Below the pieces are notes generated by a model. The model ran no database searches. It had not been told where the DNA came from and saw only the letters and a list, made by a program, of their open reading frames with translations. A stretch of 64,000 bases of DNA. Origin: Paracoccus solventivorans. Lineage in GTDB: Bacteria > Pseudomonadota > Alphaproteobacteria > Rhodobacterales > Rhodobacteraceae. Positions 16,325 through 31,058 of the stretch are shown one piece after another (the first letter of the stretch is position 1; each line of letters starts with the position of its first letter). The position numbers and the translations under genes are program-made. The DNA lies in contig NZ_FRCK01000005.1 of assembly GCF_900142875.1 (NCBI RefSeq), forward strand, positions 1 through 64,000, given 5' to 3'.

Positions 16325-16477
16325 ATGTCAAACGGGCCCTGGACGGATGAAGAGAACGACCTGATCGTCGCGGATTACTTCGCGATGGGGTTAAACGATC
16401 CGGGCGACCGGACCTGCACCTGCGGTTCATCTATTGCCGCCGGGGTCCGAGCCTGCTTGTGGACGAGAGGCGGCTGA
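16325..16477 (+). pseudogene. Truncated N-terminus of an HNH-endonuclease-associated protein (tentative)
   Basis: ATG 16325 opens 50 codons beginning MSNGPWTDEENDLIVADYFAM. I associate the PWTDEENDLIVADYFAM pattern with the N-terminal domain of a family of proteins often annotated as HNH endonuclease or restriction-like in alphaproteobacteria. That family normally continues with a KAEHNR-type segment. Here the similarity stops after residue ~22 and the frame ends at TGA 16475-16477. I read it as a 3'-deleted gene fragment of the mobile-element remnant. The family assignment is from memory only. Confidence 0.4.
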
Positions 16478-16883
16478 ACACGAAGGGTCGTGCGGTGGCG
16501 CCGCGATCAACGATAGGCCGGGGCCTCGTGATGGCGCGGATCTTCCTCCTGGTGTTACAGCCCAAGCTGTCCTGGCGGCTCGACTTTAGTGCGGGGCCTG
16601 GAGGCGCACGCGCATGCCAGCATCACCTTCACCTCGCACGCCATCTACCTGCCGCGCCCCGAGTCCTGCGGCCTGCGCCCGCCCGCAGGATATCGAGGCG
16701 GCGCTGCAATCGGTGATGGCAAAGCAGGGGCGGCCGTTGTCCTGATGGCTTTGCGAGGCTTTCGGTGATGGCAGACCAGGGGTGGCTATTGCCCTGCGGA
16801 GCCGCCGAGCAGGGGTTGTCCAAGCACCCTTTCCCGTTGCCCAAGCGCCGTTACAGCACCCAAGCATCCTTCGTTAACGGAAA
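16478..16883. other. Unrecognised remnant with a short direct repeat
   Basis: No gene is supportable. Coding-like fragments are visible (for example SITFTSHAIYLPRP around 16620-16660 and DIEAALQSVMAKQG around 16690-16730, in different frames), which suggests a decayed gene of unknown kind. An imperfect 35-bp direct repeat lies at 16710-16744 and 16762-16796 (29 of 35 positions alike). The stretch ends at the clpA terminator. Confidence 0.5.
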
Positions 16884-16910
16884 AAAAGGGGCGCTCGTGG
16901 CGCCCCTTTT
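16884..16910 (-). terminator. Rho-independent terminator of clpA
   Basis: The perfect stem AAAAGGGGCGC-TCGTG-GCGCCCCTTTT is flanked by A7 on the left, which is a T-run on the minus strand. It starts just after the clpA stop codon. Confidence 0.92.
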
Positions 16911-16911
16911 G

Positions 16912-19230
<2,319 letters not shown>

Positions 19231-19417
19231 TTCACTGCTCCTGTCAGTCGGCTGGCGGTCTGGGCCGGGCGTTTCGACCCACCTGACCAGACTGTCACGA
19301 TACCATTAAGAATTGGTGCATTTCGGCGCGACGCAAGGGGGTAACGTCGAGGTTGGGGCCGAAGTTGCGGCGGTTGAGCGGGATGTGATCACGACCGGCC
19401 CCGGTTTCAAGCGCCGC

Positions 19418-20155
19418 TCAGCCCCGGAACGCATCCTTTTCGGCCCGCAGCCGGGTGAAACTGGCCAGCGCGTCCTCGCCCGGCCGCGCCAGCGCCTGCG
19501 CGCGCAGAAAGGGATTCGTGGCCTTTTCCTCGGCCAGCGTCGCAGGCGCCGCGGGGCGCTGCCCGGAAAGCGTCGCGACCAGCCGGTCCTTGAGCGCCTG
19601 ATTCCCCGAGTCCACCGCCAGGGCAAAACCGCCGTTGCCGCGCGCATAGTCGTGGCCCGAACAGATCAGCGTGTCGTCGGGCAACGCCGCCAGCCGGGAA
19701 AGCGATTCCCACATCTGCGCGGGCGTGCCCTCGAACAGCCGTCCGCAGCCCATCGCCATCAGGCTGTCGGCGGTAAAGGCCAGCCCGGCCTGCGGCAGGT
19801 GATAGGCGACATGACCGACGGTATGGCCCGGCACGTCGATGACGCGCAGCGGCTGGCCGCAGAGCTCGGTGTCGGCCCCCGGCTCCAGCGCCCGGTCCAG
19901 CGGCGGCAGGCGCGCGGCGTCGGCGCCGTTGCCCCAGACCTGCGCCCCGGTCGCGGCCACGATCTCGGCCACCGCCTGGATATGGTCGTCGTGGTGGTGG
20001 GTCAGCAGGATCACGTCCAGCCCCCAGCCGCGGCGGTCGAGTTCCGCCAGGATCGGCGCGGCCTCGGGGGCGTCGACCAGCAGGGTGCAGCCGCGGTCGT
20101 GGACCAGCCAGGCATAGTTGTCGGTCAGGCAGCGGATGCTGAGCAGCTCGGCCAT
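19418..20155 (-). CDS. gloB: Hydroxyacylglutathione hydrolase (glyoxalase II)
   Basis: 245 aa from ATG 20155 with a strong GGAGGAG site. Metallo-beta-lactamase fold with the binuclear metal motif THHHDDH (about 55-61), further metal ligands in PGHTVGHV and SGHDYARGN, and the C-terminal glyoxalase II helix region. It hydrolyses S-lactoylglutathione to lactate and glutathione, the second step in methylglyoxal detoxification. Divergent from a methyltransferase gene 120 bp away, an arrangement I recall for this pair in Rhodobacterales. Confidence 0.93.
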   Translation of the reverse strand: MAELLSIRCLTDNYAWLVHDRGCTLLVDAPEAAPILAELDRRGWGLDVILLTHHHDDHIQAVAEIVAATGAQVWGNGADAARLPPLDRALEPGADTELCGQPLRVIDVPGHTVGHVAYHLPQAGLAFTADSLMAMGCGRLFEGTPAQMWESLSRLAALPDDTLICSGHDYARGNGGFALAVDSGNQALKDRLVATLSGQRPAAPATLAEEKATNPFLRAQALARPGEDALASFTRLRAEKDAFRG

Positions 20156-20275
20156 CGTCTCCTCCTTGGTCGATGGGCCGAGGATAGGCGCGGGCCGGGA
20201 CCGAGACCACCCCCGAAGCGGCCCGTTGAGGCGGGCGGACTTGACGCCGCCGCGGCCCCGGTCCCTGTTGTCGCC

Positions 20276-21067
20276 ATGCACCACGATGTCGCCGCGCTGC
20301 GCAGTTTCTATTACGACCGGCCGCTGGGCCGGGTGGTGCAGCGCATCCTGCGCGAACGGCTGACGGCGCTGTGGCCGCCTTCACGGGCCACCGGCATGAC
20401 GGTGGCGGGCTACGGGTTCGCGGCGCCGCTGCTGCGGCCCTATCTGGCGCGGGCGCGGCGGGTGATGGCGTTGATGCCGGGGCAGCAGGGGGTGATGGCC
20501 TGGCCCGCCGGGCTGCCCAACCACAGCGTGCTGGCGGACGAGGACGCCTGGCCGCTGGAGACCGGCAGCGTCGACCGGCTGCTGGTGCTGCACGCGCTGG
20601 AGACCGCCGACCACGCCGCCGGGCTGCTGACGGAATGCGCGCGGGTGCTGGGGCCGGGGGGGCGGATGGTGGTGATGGTCCCGAACCGCGCCGGGCTGTG
20701 GGCGCAGACCGACACCACGCCCTTTGGCATCGGGCGCAGCTATACCCGCGGTCAGCTGGAAGCCCAGGCCCGCGCCGCCGGCTTCGTGCCGGAAACCGCG
20801 GGGGCGGCGGTCTATATCCCGCCCTCGGACCGGCGCTTCTGGCTCAAGACCGCGCAGCTGTGGGAACGCACGGGCACGCGCATCGCCTCGGTGCTGATCG
20901 CGGGGGTGGTGGTGGCCGAGTTCTCCAAGCAGACGCCGGCGCCGGTGGGGCCGGCGCAGCGGGTGGTCATCCCCAGCCCGCTCGAGCTGCTGGACGGGAT
21001 CCGCCGCCCGCGGCCCTCGGCCGAGCCGAGCCGCTCGGGCGGCCCCAGCCGGCGCCGCGACGACTGA
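20276..21067 (+). CDS. Class I SAM-dependent methyltransferase (UbiE/Methyltransf_11 type)
   Basis: 263 aa from ATG 20276. The C-terminal half has the methyltransferase 11 pattern ECARVLGPGGRMVVMVPNRAGLWA (given as ARVLGPGGRMVVMVP). The acidic segment EDAWPLETGSVDRLLVLHALE precedes it. The first glycine-rich SAM motif is poorly conserved (TVAGYGFAAPLL in place of the classical motif I), which is usual for this small family. Substrate unknown. The tail (about 235-263) is Pro/Arg/Ser-rich and likely disordered. It faces gloB divergently and precedes the ATP synthase operon. Confidence 0.75.
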   Translation: MHHDVAALRSFYYDRPLGRVVQRILRERLTALWPPSRATGMTVAGYGFAAPLLRPYLARARRVMALMPGQQGVMAWPAGLPNHSVLADEDAWPLETGSVDRLLVLHALETADHAAGLLTECARVLGPGGRMVVMVPNRAGLWAQTDTTPFGIGRSYTRGQLEAQARAAGFVPETAGAAVYIPPSDRRFWLKTAQLWERTGTRIASVLIAGVVVAEFSKQTPAPVGPAQRVVIPSPLELLDGIRRPRPSAEPSRSGGPSRRRDD

Positions 21068-21413
21068 ACCGGCGCGCCCCGCCGCGGGAAACGATTCGGC
21101 GCGGCCGGGGGCCGGGGCAGGGCGCGGGGACGGGGCGATGCCGTGGCGGCACGGTGCCCGTCGGGGCCTTGCGAGCGGACTGTTAGCGCTGCACCCTTGG
21201 AGGTTGCGCGGCTGCCGGGCCGGATATGCGCGTTTCCGGCCACGATGCTGCTGAATCCAACCTTCGCATGGTTGCGCGGTCCCGTGATCTGCTGTTAGAG
21301 ACGCCGCATCTTGAGGGGTGCGCCGTCCACAGGCCGCCCTGCCGTTGTCAGCACCTCGCGACCGGCCGCCGCCACTGGCAGCCCGCCCGCGGGGCTACGC
21401 GCAAACCAAAGGG
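21068..21413. other. Leader region upstream of the F1-ATPase operon
   Basis: 346 bp without a gene. The region should contain the atp operon promoter, but I cannot fix a -35/-10 pair with confidence. Two hexamer candidates lie in 21170-21290, for example TTGCGC followed 15 bases later by TATGCG near 21205-21232. No riboswitch-like fold was recognised. Confidence 0.45.
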
Positions 21414-21979
21414 GTGTCCGTGGCCAATACCGCTTCGATTTCCGCAAATATCGCCGGGCGTTATGCGCAGGCCGTGTTCGACCTGGTGAAGGAACAGGGC
21501 GGGCTGGACCAGCTTGCCGCGCAACTGGACGACCTGCGCACGGCCCTGTCGGGCAGCGCCGATCTGCGCACGCTGATCACCTCGCCGCTGTACTCGCGCG
21601 AGCAGCAGGAAACCGCGATCGCCGCCATCGCCGCCAAAATGGGGCTGTCGGCGACGCTGTCGAACACCCTGCGGCTGATGGCGCAGAACCGCCGCCTGTT
21701 CACCCTGCCGCAGCTGGTCGCACGGCTGGGCGAGCTGATCGCCGAGGCGCGCGGCGAGGTCACCGCCGAGGTGGTCAGCGCCGCCGCGCTGTCGGCCGAG
21801 CAGCAGAAGCGGCTGACCGAAACGCTTGCCGCCAAATCCGGCAAGACCGTGAAACTGAACACCAGCGTCGATGAAAGCCTCATCGGCGGAATGATCGTCA
21901 AGCTGGGCTCGCAGATGATCGACAGCTCGATCCGCTCGAAGCTCGCTTCTCTCCAGAATGCCATGAAAGAGGTCGGATA

Positions 21980-21980
<1 letters not shown>
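21414..21980 (+). CDS. atpH: ATP synthase F1 delta subunit
   Basis: 188 aa from GTG 21414. A second GTG at 21420 has better spacing to AAGGGG, so the start may be two codons later. The OSCP/delta fold is recognisable from [16 protein letters not shown] at the N-terminus and [21 protein letters not shown] at the C-terminus. It forms part of the peripheral stalk joining F1 to F0 at the inner membrane. First gene of atpHAGDC; the stop codon of this gene overlaps the start of atpA by one base (TAATG). Confidence 0.95.
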
Positions 21981-23515
<1,535 letters not shown>

Positions 23516-23527
23516 GAGGAGGGATAG

Positions 23528-24400
23528 ATGCCCAGCCTCAAGGATCTCAAGAACCGGATCGGAAGCGTCAAGAACACGCGGAAGATCACCAAGGCGATGC
23601 AGATGGTCGCCGCCGCCAAATTGCGCCGCGCGCAAGAGGCGGCGGAGGCCGCGCGCCCCTATGCCGAGCGCATGGCCGTGGTGATGGCGGGGCTGACCGC
23701 CGCCACCGCCGGGTCGGAAAGCGCGCCGCGGCTGCTGGCCGGCACCGGCGCCGACCAGCGCCACCTGCTGGTGGTGCTGACCTCGGAACGCGGGCTTGCC
23801 GGCGGGTTCAACAGCTCGATCGTCAAGCTGGCCCGGAGCCATGCCGAGGCGCTGCTGGCCCAGGGCAAGGAGGTGGCGATCGTCACCGTGGGCAAGAAGG
23901 CCCGCGAGCAGCTGCGCCGCGACATGGGCAAGCGCTTCGTCCATCATGTCGACATGTCCGAGGTCAAGCGCGTGGGCTATGAAAACGCCCGCGAGATCGC
24001 GCAAGGTATCCTCGACCGCTTCGACGCGGGCGATTTCGACGTGGCGACGCTGTTCTACAGCCGCTTCGAATCGGTGATCAGCCAGGTGCCGACCGCGCGC
24101 CAGATCATCCCCGCCGTGATCGAGGGCGAGGCGACCGAGGTGTCGTCGCTCTACGACTACGAACCCGGCGAGGAGGCGATCCTGTCCGAGCTGCTGCCGC
24201 GCTCGATCACCACCCAGGTGTTCGCGGCGCTGCTGGAAAACGCGGCCTCGGAACAGGGCGCGCGGATGACCGCCATGGACAACGCCACCCGCAACGCGGG
24301 CGACATGATCGACAGGCTGACGACGGTCTACAACCGCTCGCGTCAGGCCGCGATCACCAAGGAACTCATTGAAATCATTTCGGGCGCCGAGGCGCTCTGA
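23528..24400 (+). CDS. atpG: ATP synthase F1 gamma subunit
   Basis: 290 aa. The N-terminal helix [20 protein letters not shown] and the C-terminal signature [19 protein letters not shown] are typical. Gamma is the rotating central shaft. Strong GAGGAGGG site 12 bases after atpA. Confidence 0.98.
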   Translation: MPSLKDLKNRIGSVKNTRKITKAMQMVAAAKLRRAQEAAEAARPYAERMAVVMAGLTAATAGSESAPRLLAGTGADQRHLLVVLTSERGLAGGFNSSIVKLARSHAEALLAQGKEVAIVTVGKKAREQLRRDMGKRFVHHVDMSEVKRVGYENAREIAQGILDRFDAGDFDVATLFYSRFESVISQVPTARQIIPAVIEGEATEVSSLYDYEPGEEAILSELLPRSITTQVFAALLENAASEQGARMTAMDNATRNAGDMIDRLTTVYNRSRQAAITKELIEIISGAEAL

Positions 24401-24417
24401 CCGTAACGCAGGGGTAG

Positions 24418-25842
<1,425 letters not shown>

Positions 25843-25851
25843 GGGGGCGAC

Positions 25852-26301
25852 ATGGCCGACACGATGCAGTTCGACCTCGTCTCGCCGGAACGGAGCCTCG
25901 TCTCCGTCCCGGTGCGCGAGGTGCGCCTGCCGGGCACCGACGGCGACATGACCGCCATGCCCGGCCATGCCGCGACCATCGTCACGCTGCGGCCGGGTCT
26001 GGTCACGGTGGTGGACGCGCAGGGCAATGCGACGGAATTCGCGGTGACCGGCGGTTTTGCCGAGATCAACGGCGAATCCGTCAGCCTGCTGGCCGAGCGC
26101 GGGCACCCGCGCGCCGAGATCACGCAGGAGGTCTATAACGAGATGATGCGCGAGGCCCGCCGCGCGCATCAGACCGCCGAGACCCGCCGCGAATCGCTGG
26201 GCGACGAGGTCGTCGCCGCCGCCGCCAAGCTGCTTGGCGATATGGAGGCGCTTGGCACCCATATCGGGCTGGACCCCAACCAGGCGACGTTTCCCGACTG
26301 A
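25852..26301 (+). CDS. atpC: ATP synthase F1 epsilon subunit
   Basis: 149 aa, slightly longer than the usual 130-140. N-terminal beta sandwich with LVSPERSL and VRLPGTDGDMTAMPGHA, then a C-terminal helical hairpin region. The rotor subunit couples gamma to the c-ring and can inhibit ATP hydrolysis. Ribosome site AAGGGGG. Last gene of the operon, with a terminator 36 bp after the stop. The F0 genes (atpIBEF) are elsewhere, as is normal in alphaproteobacteria. Confidence 0.96.
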   Translation: MADTMQFDLVSPERSLVSVPVREVRLPGTDGDMTAMPGHAATIVTLRPGLVTVVDAQGNATEFAVTGGFAEINGESVSLLAERGHPRAEITQEVYNEMMREARRAHQTAETRRESLGDEVVAAAAKLLGDMEALGTHIGLDPNQATFPD

Positions 26302-26336
26302 TCTTCTGTCAGCGGATCGGCGATCTGACGAACCAA

Positions 26337-26370
26337 CCCCTCCCGGCCGGACGCCGGGAGGGGCTTTTTC
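26337..26370 (+). terminator. Rho-independent terminator of atpHAGDC
   Basis: The stem CCCCTCCCGG-CCGGACG-CCGGGAGGGG is followed by CTTTTTC, downstream of atpC. Confidence 0.93.
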
Positions 26371-26578
26371 ATTTCTGCGCCAGTGCTTGCGATAACCGCA
26401 GTTCGCGGGGCGGGAGGTGCCCTGTTGCCAAGCGTGGACACATGGATCGCCCCGGTGGGAGGCCGGCTGGCGAACGGCGGCGCCGGGCACGAGGGGAGGC
26501 CGTGCTGGAATGAAACTCCCTGCTCTCGGCCCGGCTGCCAGCCGGGCGGCCCCCTATGCCCCGCTCAGCCAGCCCGCG

Positions 26579-27364
26579 TCACGACCGGTCCAGGTTCACC
26601 GCGATCAGCCCGGCCACCTGTGCGGGGTGGGTCATCGGCAGCATATGCCCGGCGCCCGGCACGCTGGCACGCCCGACGTCGGCCAGCCGCGCCGCCAGGG
26701 TCTCGGCGATCTCGGCGATCACCGGCGGGCTGTCGGCGCCTGCGATCAGCATCACCGGCGCTAGGATGCCCTCGAGCCCGCCCGGGCGCAGGATGTGGTG
26801 GCAGTCGCCGGACATCGCCGGGCCGGTTTCCAGGATCAGCGGCACCTGCGCAACGGCGGCCTGCCGGGTGGCGGGTGGCAGGGCGTCGAAGCCGCCGGGG
26901 CCGCCCCACATATCCATGAACAGCCGCGTCGCCTGTTCCATCCGCCCCCCGGCCGCCAGCTCGGCCAGCTGCCCGTCGAGCGGGTGGCCGCGGGGAGAGG
27001 CCGCAAACAGCACCGGCTCGATCAGCGTCAGCGAGCGCACCAGCGCCGGCCTGTCCACCGCGATCCGCAGCGCCACGGTGGCGCCGATGGAATGGCCGAT
27101 CAGGTCCAGCGGCCCGTCGCCGGTGATGTCGCGGATCAGCCCCCGCGCGATGCGGGTGACGGTGCTGTGGTAATCCTCGCCCGCCTCGGGGCGCCACTTC
27201 GCGCTGCGCCCGTGCGAGGGCAGGTCGAATCCGTGCAGCGCCACCCGTCCCCCCAGCCGCGCCGCCACCGGGTCGAAGGCGCGGCTGCTGCCCATCATGC
27301 AATGGATCGCCAGCGCCGGGCGCGCGGGATCGCCCGGCCAGTGCCGCAGATGCACGGGGCTCAC
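26579..27364 (-). CDS. Alpha/beta-fold hydrolase
   Basis: 261 aa. The nucleophile elbow GHSIGA places Ser at about residue 92. The oxyanion region IHCMMGSSRA (about 20-29) and the late catalytic His in GAGHMLPM (about 239) complete the triad. Substrate unknown; the family includes esterases, lactonases and C-C hydrolases. The GTG start overlaps the stop of the upstream DsbA-family gene by four bases (GTGA), so the two are translationally coupled. Their pairing suggests joint work on an aromatic or glutathione-linked compound, which is inference. Confidence 0.85.
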   Translation of the reverse strand: MSPVHLRHWPGDPARPALAIHCMMGSSRAFDPVAARLGGRVALHGFDLPSHGRSAKWRPEAGEDYHSTVTRIARGLIRDITGDGPLDLIGHSIGATVALRIAVDRPALVRSLTLIEPVLFAASPRGHPLDGQLAELAAGGRMEQATRLFMDMWGGPGGFDALPPATRQAAVAQVPLILETGPAMSGDCHHILRPGGLEGILAPVMLIAGADSPPVIAEIAETLAARLADVGRASVPGAGHMLPMTHPAQVAGLIAVNLDRS

Positions 27365-27960
27365 AGCGTGCCGAGATGGCGGTCGAGGAACTCCAGCTGG
27401 TCCTGCCCCCAGAACCGCTGGTCGCTGTCGAGCACGTGATAGAAGGGCACGCCGAACACCCCGGCCTCGACCGCGCGTTCCAGGTTGCGCCCATAGGTCT
27501 CGGCGCCGACGAACAGCCCGCGGTCGGCAAGTGTGGGGTCGAAGCCGGTGGCCGCCAGCACCTCGCGGATCACCGCATCCTCGGCGATGTCGCGCCCGTC
27601 CACGAACCGTGCCGCCAGCAGCCCGCGCACCAGCGCGCCCACATCGCCGCCGGGCTGCGCCTCGGCCTGCGCGGCGATGATCGCATAGGAGGCCGGCGCC
27701 GGGTTGGTGACCGTCACGTCCATGCGCAGGGGCATCCCCAGATGCTCGGCCCAGCGGGGCAGCTCCTGCGCGCGATAGGCCAGCCGCGCGGGGTGGCGCG
27801 ATTCCGGGCGGGTACCGCCGGTGCGGTCGAACAGCGCCATGATGTCGAGCGGGCGATAGGTGACGCTTGCCCCGTGCGCCTGCGCGATCCGCTCCAGCCG
27901 GTCGCCGGCCAGATACGCCCAGGGGCTGATCGGGCTGAGGTAATAGTCGATCGCGGCCAT
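27361..27960 (-). CDS. DsbA-family 2-hydroxychromene-2-carboxylate isomerase-like protein
   Basis: 199 aa from ATG 27960 (upstream AAAGGGGAAAC). Thioredoxin/GST-kappa fold: [19 protein letters not shown] at the N-terminus has SPISPW in the active-site position. There Ser replaces the first Cys of a CXXC, as in HCCA isomerase/GST kappa. The C-terminal motif [10 protein letters not shown] holds the cis-proline loop. HCCA isomerases act in naphthalene degradation with glutathione, but many chromosomal homologues have unknown substrates. Coupled to the downstream hydrolase by a GTGA overlap. Divergent to prs. Confidence 0.86.
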   Translation of the reverse strand: MAAIDYYLSPISPWAYLAGDRLERIAQAHGASVTYRPLDIMALFDRTGGTRPESRHPARLAYRAQELPRWAEHLGMPLRMDVTVTNPAPASYAIIAAQAEAQPGGDVGALVRGLLAARFVDGRDIAEDAVIREVLAATGFDPTLADRGLFVGAETYGRNLERAVEAGVFGVPFYHVLDSDQRFWGQDQLEFLDRHLGTL

Positions 27961-28070
27961 GGCCAGTTTCCCCTTTCGCCGGTTTGCCCGGACGCTATCG
28001 CGGTGGTAAGCGGGGCGCAATCCGGCGAGTCGCCGGGTGCTTCACCCCCAGAAAGCCGCCGAGGATGCCG

Positions 28071-29090
28071 ATGCCCGCCATGACCGAACCCAAGCTGATC
28101 GCCGGGAACGCCAATCGCCCGCTGGCCACCGCCATCGCGCGGCGGATGTCGATGCACCGCGGCATGAACGTCGGGCTGGTGGATGCGCGGGTCGAGCGGT
28201 TCAACGACCAGGAAATCTTCGTCGAGGTCTATGACAACGTCCGCGGCGAGGACATGTACATCATCCAGCCGACCTCGAACCCGGCCAACGACAACCTGAT
28301 GGAGCTGCTGATCATGACCGACGCGCTGCGGCGCAGCTCGGCCAATCGCATCACTGCGGTGATCCCCTATTTCGGCTATGCGCGGCAGGACCGCCGGGCC
28401 AAGGCGCGCACGCCGATCTCGGCCAAACTGGTGGCCAACCTGCTGACCCAGGCCGGCGTGGACCGGGTGCTGACGCTGGACCTGCACGCCACCCAGATCC
28501 AGGGGTTCTTCGACATCCCGGTGGACAACCTCTATGCGGCGCCGATCTTTTCGCTGGATATCATGCACCATTTCAAGGGTCGCATGGACGATCTGATGAT
28601 CGTGTCCCCGGACGTGGGCGGCGTGGCGCGGGCGCGCGAGATCGCGGCAAGGATCGACGCGCCGATGGCCATCGTGGACAAGCGCCGCGAAAAGGCCGGC
28701 GAGATCGCCGAGATGACGGTGATCGGCGATGTCGCGGGCAAGACCTGCGTCATCGTCGACGACATCTGCGACACCGCCGGCACGCTGGTCAAGGCCGCGC
28801 AGCTCTTGGCCGACCACGGCGCGACCGAGGTCCATGCCTATATCACCCACGGGGTGCTGTCCGGCCCCGCGGTCGAGCGGATCGAGAAATCGGTGATGAA
28901 ATCGCTGGTCGTCACCGATTCGATCAGCCAGCCCGAGCCGGTCAAGAACGCCCGCAACATCCGCATCGTCCCCACCGCGCCGCTGTTCGCGCAGGCGATC
29001 ATGTCGACCTGGAACGGCACTTCGGTGTCGTCGCTGTTCGAGCTGGAGACGCTGCTGCCGATCTACGAGGGAATGTATTCGGCGGCCTGA
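28071..29090 (+). CDS. prs: Ribose-phosphate pyrophosphokinase (PRPP synthetase)
   Basis: 339 aa from ATG 28071, six bases after GAGG; ATG 28065 and 28080 are alternatives. Signatures are [11 protein letters not shown], the ATP-binding flexible loop [13 protein letters not shown] (about 100-112), the [18 protein letters not shown] region and the PRPP-binding [10 protein letters not shown] (about 226-235). It makes PRPP from ribose 5-phosphate and ATP for purine, pyrimidine, His, Trp and NAD synthesis. purD, an enzyme using the product of PRPP amidation, lies next to it, but convergently. Confidence 0.97.
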   Translation: MPAMTEPKLIAGNANRPLATAIARRMSMHRGMNVGLVDARVERFNDQEIFVEVYDNVRGEDMYIIQPTSNPANDNLMELLIMTDALRRSSANRITAVIPYFGYARQDRRAKARTPISAKLVANLLTQAGVDRVLTLDLHATQIQGFFDIPVDNLYAAPIFSLDIMHHFKGRMDDLMIVSPDVGGVARAREIAARIDAPMAIVDKRREKAGEIAEMTVIGDVAGKTCVIVDDICDTAGTLVKAAQLLADHGATEVHAYITHGVLSGPAVERIEKSVMKSLVVTDSISQPEPVKNARNIRIVPTAPLFAQAIMSTWNGTSVSSLFELETLLPIYEGMYSAA

Positions 29091-29102
29091 GCGCGGGCGA
29101 GC

Positions 29103-29211
29103 CGGGGGCCTCATGCCCCCCCCCCGCGGGCCACTGCGGTGGCCTTCCTCGCTGAAAATGGACCGTTTCCGGGCGCTCGGAAGCCCGCGGGATATTCATG
29201 GCAAGATGAAA
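29103..29211 (+). repeat. Intergenic palindrome, GGGATATTT family (long form)
   Basis: Order: CGGGGGCCTCATGCCCCC, then CCACTGCGGTGG, GCCTTCCTCGCTGAAAA, a very short insert, CCGGGCGCTCGGAAGCCCGC and GGGATATTCATGGCAAGATGAAA. Between the convergent prs and purD genes. The long form is shared with 40186, 45611 and 62654. Confidence 0.85.
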
Positions 29212-29285
29212 GCGCGGGCGCGCCGGCGGGCACGCAATTTACAGCGGGTTGGTAAATGGTGCGTGGTCTCCACGCACCTCTGCTT

Positions 29286-30545
29286 TCAGAGCGCGCGCCA
29301 GCCGATGTCGCGGCGGTAGAAGCCGCCGGGCCAGTCCACCGCCTCGGCCAGCGCATAGGCGGCGTCGCGGGCCTCGGCCAGGGTGGCGCCGCGGCCGGTG
29401 GCGTTCAGCACCCGCCCGCCGGTGGCGACCAGCTGCCCGTCGCGCAGGGCGGTGCCGGCGTGAAAGATCATCCGCGACGAGCTTTCGGTCAGTTCGGGCA
29501 GGCGGATCGCCGTGCCCTTTTCGTAATCGCCCGGATAGCCGTTGGCGGCCAGCACCACGGTCAGGGCGTGATCCTCGGCCCAGTTGGCGGTCACGCTGTC
29601 CAGCCGCCCTTCGGCGCAGGCCTGGATCAGGTCCAGCGCCTGCGCGCCCAGCCGCATCATCAGCACCTGCGCCTCGGGGTCGCCGAAGCGGGCGTTGTAT
29701 TCGACCAGCCGCGCCCGGCCGTCCGCGATCATGAGCCCGGCATAGAGCACGCCCTGGAACGGCGTGCCGCGGCGGGCCATCTCGGCGACGGTAGGCTCGA
29801 CGATCTCGGCCATCACCTGCGCCTGGATCGCCGCGGTCAGCACCGGGGCGGGGGAATAGGCGCCCATGCCGCCGGTGTTGGGGCCGCTGTCGCCTTCGCC
29901 GACGCGCTTGTGGTCCTGGGCGGTGCCGATGGGCAGGCAGTTGGTGCCGTCGACCAGCACGAAGAAACTGGCTTCCTCGCCGGCCATGAACTCCTCGATC
30001 ACCACCTCGGCGCCCGCCTCGCCAAAGGCGCCGCCAAAGGCCGCATCGACGGCGGCGACGGCCTCGGCCTCGGTCATGGCGACGGTGACGCCCTTGCCGG
30101 CGGCGAGCCCGTCGGCCTTGACCACGATCGGCGCGCCGACCCGGGCGATATGGTCGCGCGCCGCGGCAGCGTCGGTAAAGCGGGCCCAGGCGGCGGTGGG
30201 GGCGCCGCAGGCGTCGCAGATTTCCTTGGTGAAGCTCTTCGACGCCTCGAGCTGCGCCGCCGCGGCCGAGGGGCCAAAGGCGAGGATCCCGGCCGCGCGC
30301 AGCGCATCGGCGACGCCGGCGGCCAGCGGCGCCTCGGGGCCGATCACCACCAGGTCGATGGCGTTCTCCTCGCAGAAACCCACCACCGCGGCGCCGTCGG
30401 TGATCGCCAGCTCGGCGCAGCGGGCGATCCCGGCGATCCCCGCGTTGCCGGGGGCCACGATCAGCCGGTCGCATTTCGGGTTCTGCCGTATCGCCCAGGC
30501 CAGCGCGTGTTCACGCCCGCCGCCGCCGAGGATCAGGATGTTCAT
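29286..30545 (-). CDS. purD: Phosphoribosylamine-glycine ligase (GAR synthetase)
   Basis: 419 aa. ATP-grasp enzyme, second step of de novo purine synthesis. It opens with MNILILGGGGREHALAW, the usual PurD start, and has the GARS signature RFGDPEAQVLMMRL (about 285-298). Start ATG follows GGGGGCGC. Convergent with prs, with a long-form palindrome in between. Confidence 0.97.
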   Translation of the reverse strand: MNILILGGGGREHALAWAIRQNPKCDRLIVAPGNAGIAGIARCAELAITDGAAVVGFCEENAIDLVVIGPEAPLAAGVADALRAAGILAFGPSAAAAQLEASKSFTKEICDACGAPTAAWARFTDAAAARDHIARVGAPIVVKADGLAAGKGVTVAMTEAEAVAAVDAAFGGAFGEAGAEVVIEEFMAGEEASFFVLVDGTNCLPIGTAQDHKRVGEGDSGPNTGGMGAYSPAPVLTAAIQAQVMAEIVEPTVAEMARRGTPFQGVLYAGLMIADGRARLVEYNARFGDPEAQVLMMRLGAQALDLIQACAEGRLDSVTANWAEDHALTVVLAANGYPGDYEKGTAIRLPELTESSSRMIFHAGTALRDGQLVATGGRVLNATGRGATLAEARDAAYALAEAVDWPGGFYRRDIGWRAL

Positions 30546-31058
30546 GCGCGCCCCCTTGTCGATGTCGCGCCTGCTCTAGGCCGCGCCCGGCGCGCCTTCA
30601 ACCCGTCCTTCTTCCTTGCGGACATATCCCGGGGGCCGGGGCAAAGACCCGGTCCGGCATTCTCCCCCGTGAACCTCCCTGCGGCAGACCTGCCGGCAAC
30701 GCGCCGTCCTGCCGCCGAGGGATTGCAGGCGAAGGGCTCCGGCATGACACCCAAAACCCTTCGCCGCCGCATGCCCCCGGCAACCCCAGGCCCACCACAC
30801 GCGATGCGAAATCGGTTCCGGCCGCTCTCGCCGTGCTGCGATTCATGCCCGAGGTCCCGGCGCCGCCGCAACCGCGGGATCCGCGGCATTCGATACAAAT
30901 GCCTCGTATCTCAACCGCGGCCCGCCGCGGCCCTTGGTTCCCCGGCCGCGGCAGGCTATCCCGGGGCGACACCAGCCGGGCCGCTCTCATGCCATTCCGC
31001 CTTTCACGCTGTTCCCGCCATCAGGGCGCGCTGCCGTCCCCGTCCTGCGGAATGCACC
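30546..31058. other. 513-bp gene-free region between purD and waaA
   Basis: Divergent promoters for purD (left) and the waaA-lpxK pair (right) are expected here. A reverse-orientation copy of the GGGATATTT palindrome lies at 30612-30654. The rest (30660-31050) is GC-rich with no recognisable gene or RNA; open frames that cross it look like extensions of shadow frames. Confidence 0.5.
30612..30654 (-). repeat. Intergenic palindrome, GGGATATTT family (inverted copy)
   Basis: CTTGCGGACATATCCCGGGGG is followed by CCGGGGCAAAGACCCGG. The minus-strand reading gives CCCCGGGATATGTCC, the family signature with one change. Confidence 0.6.
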
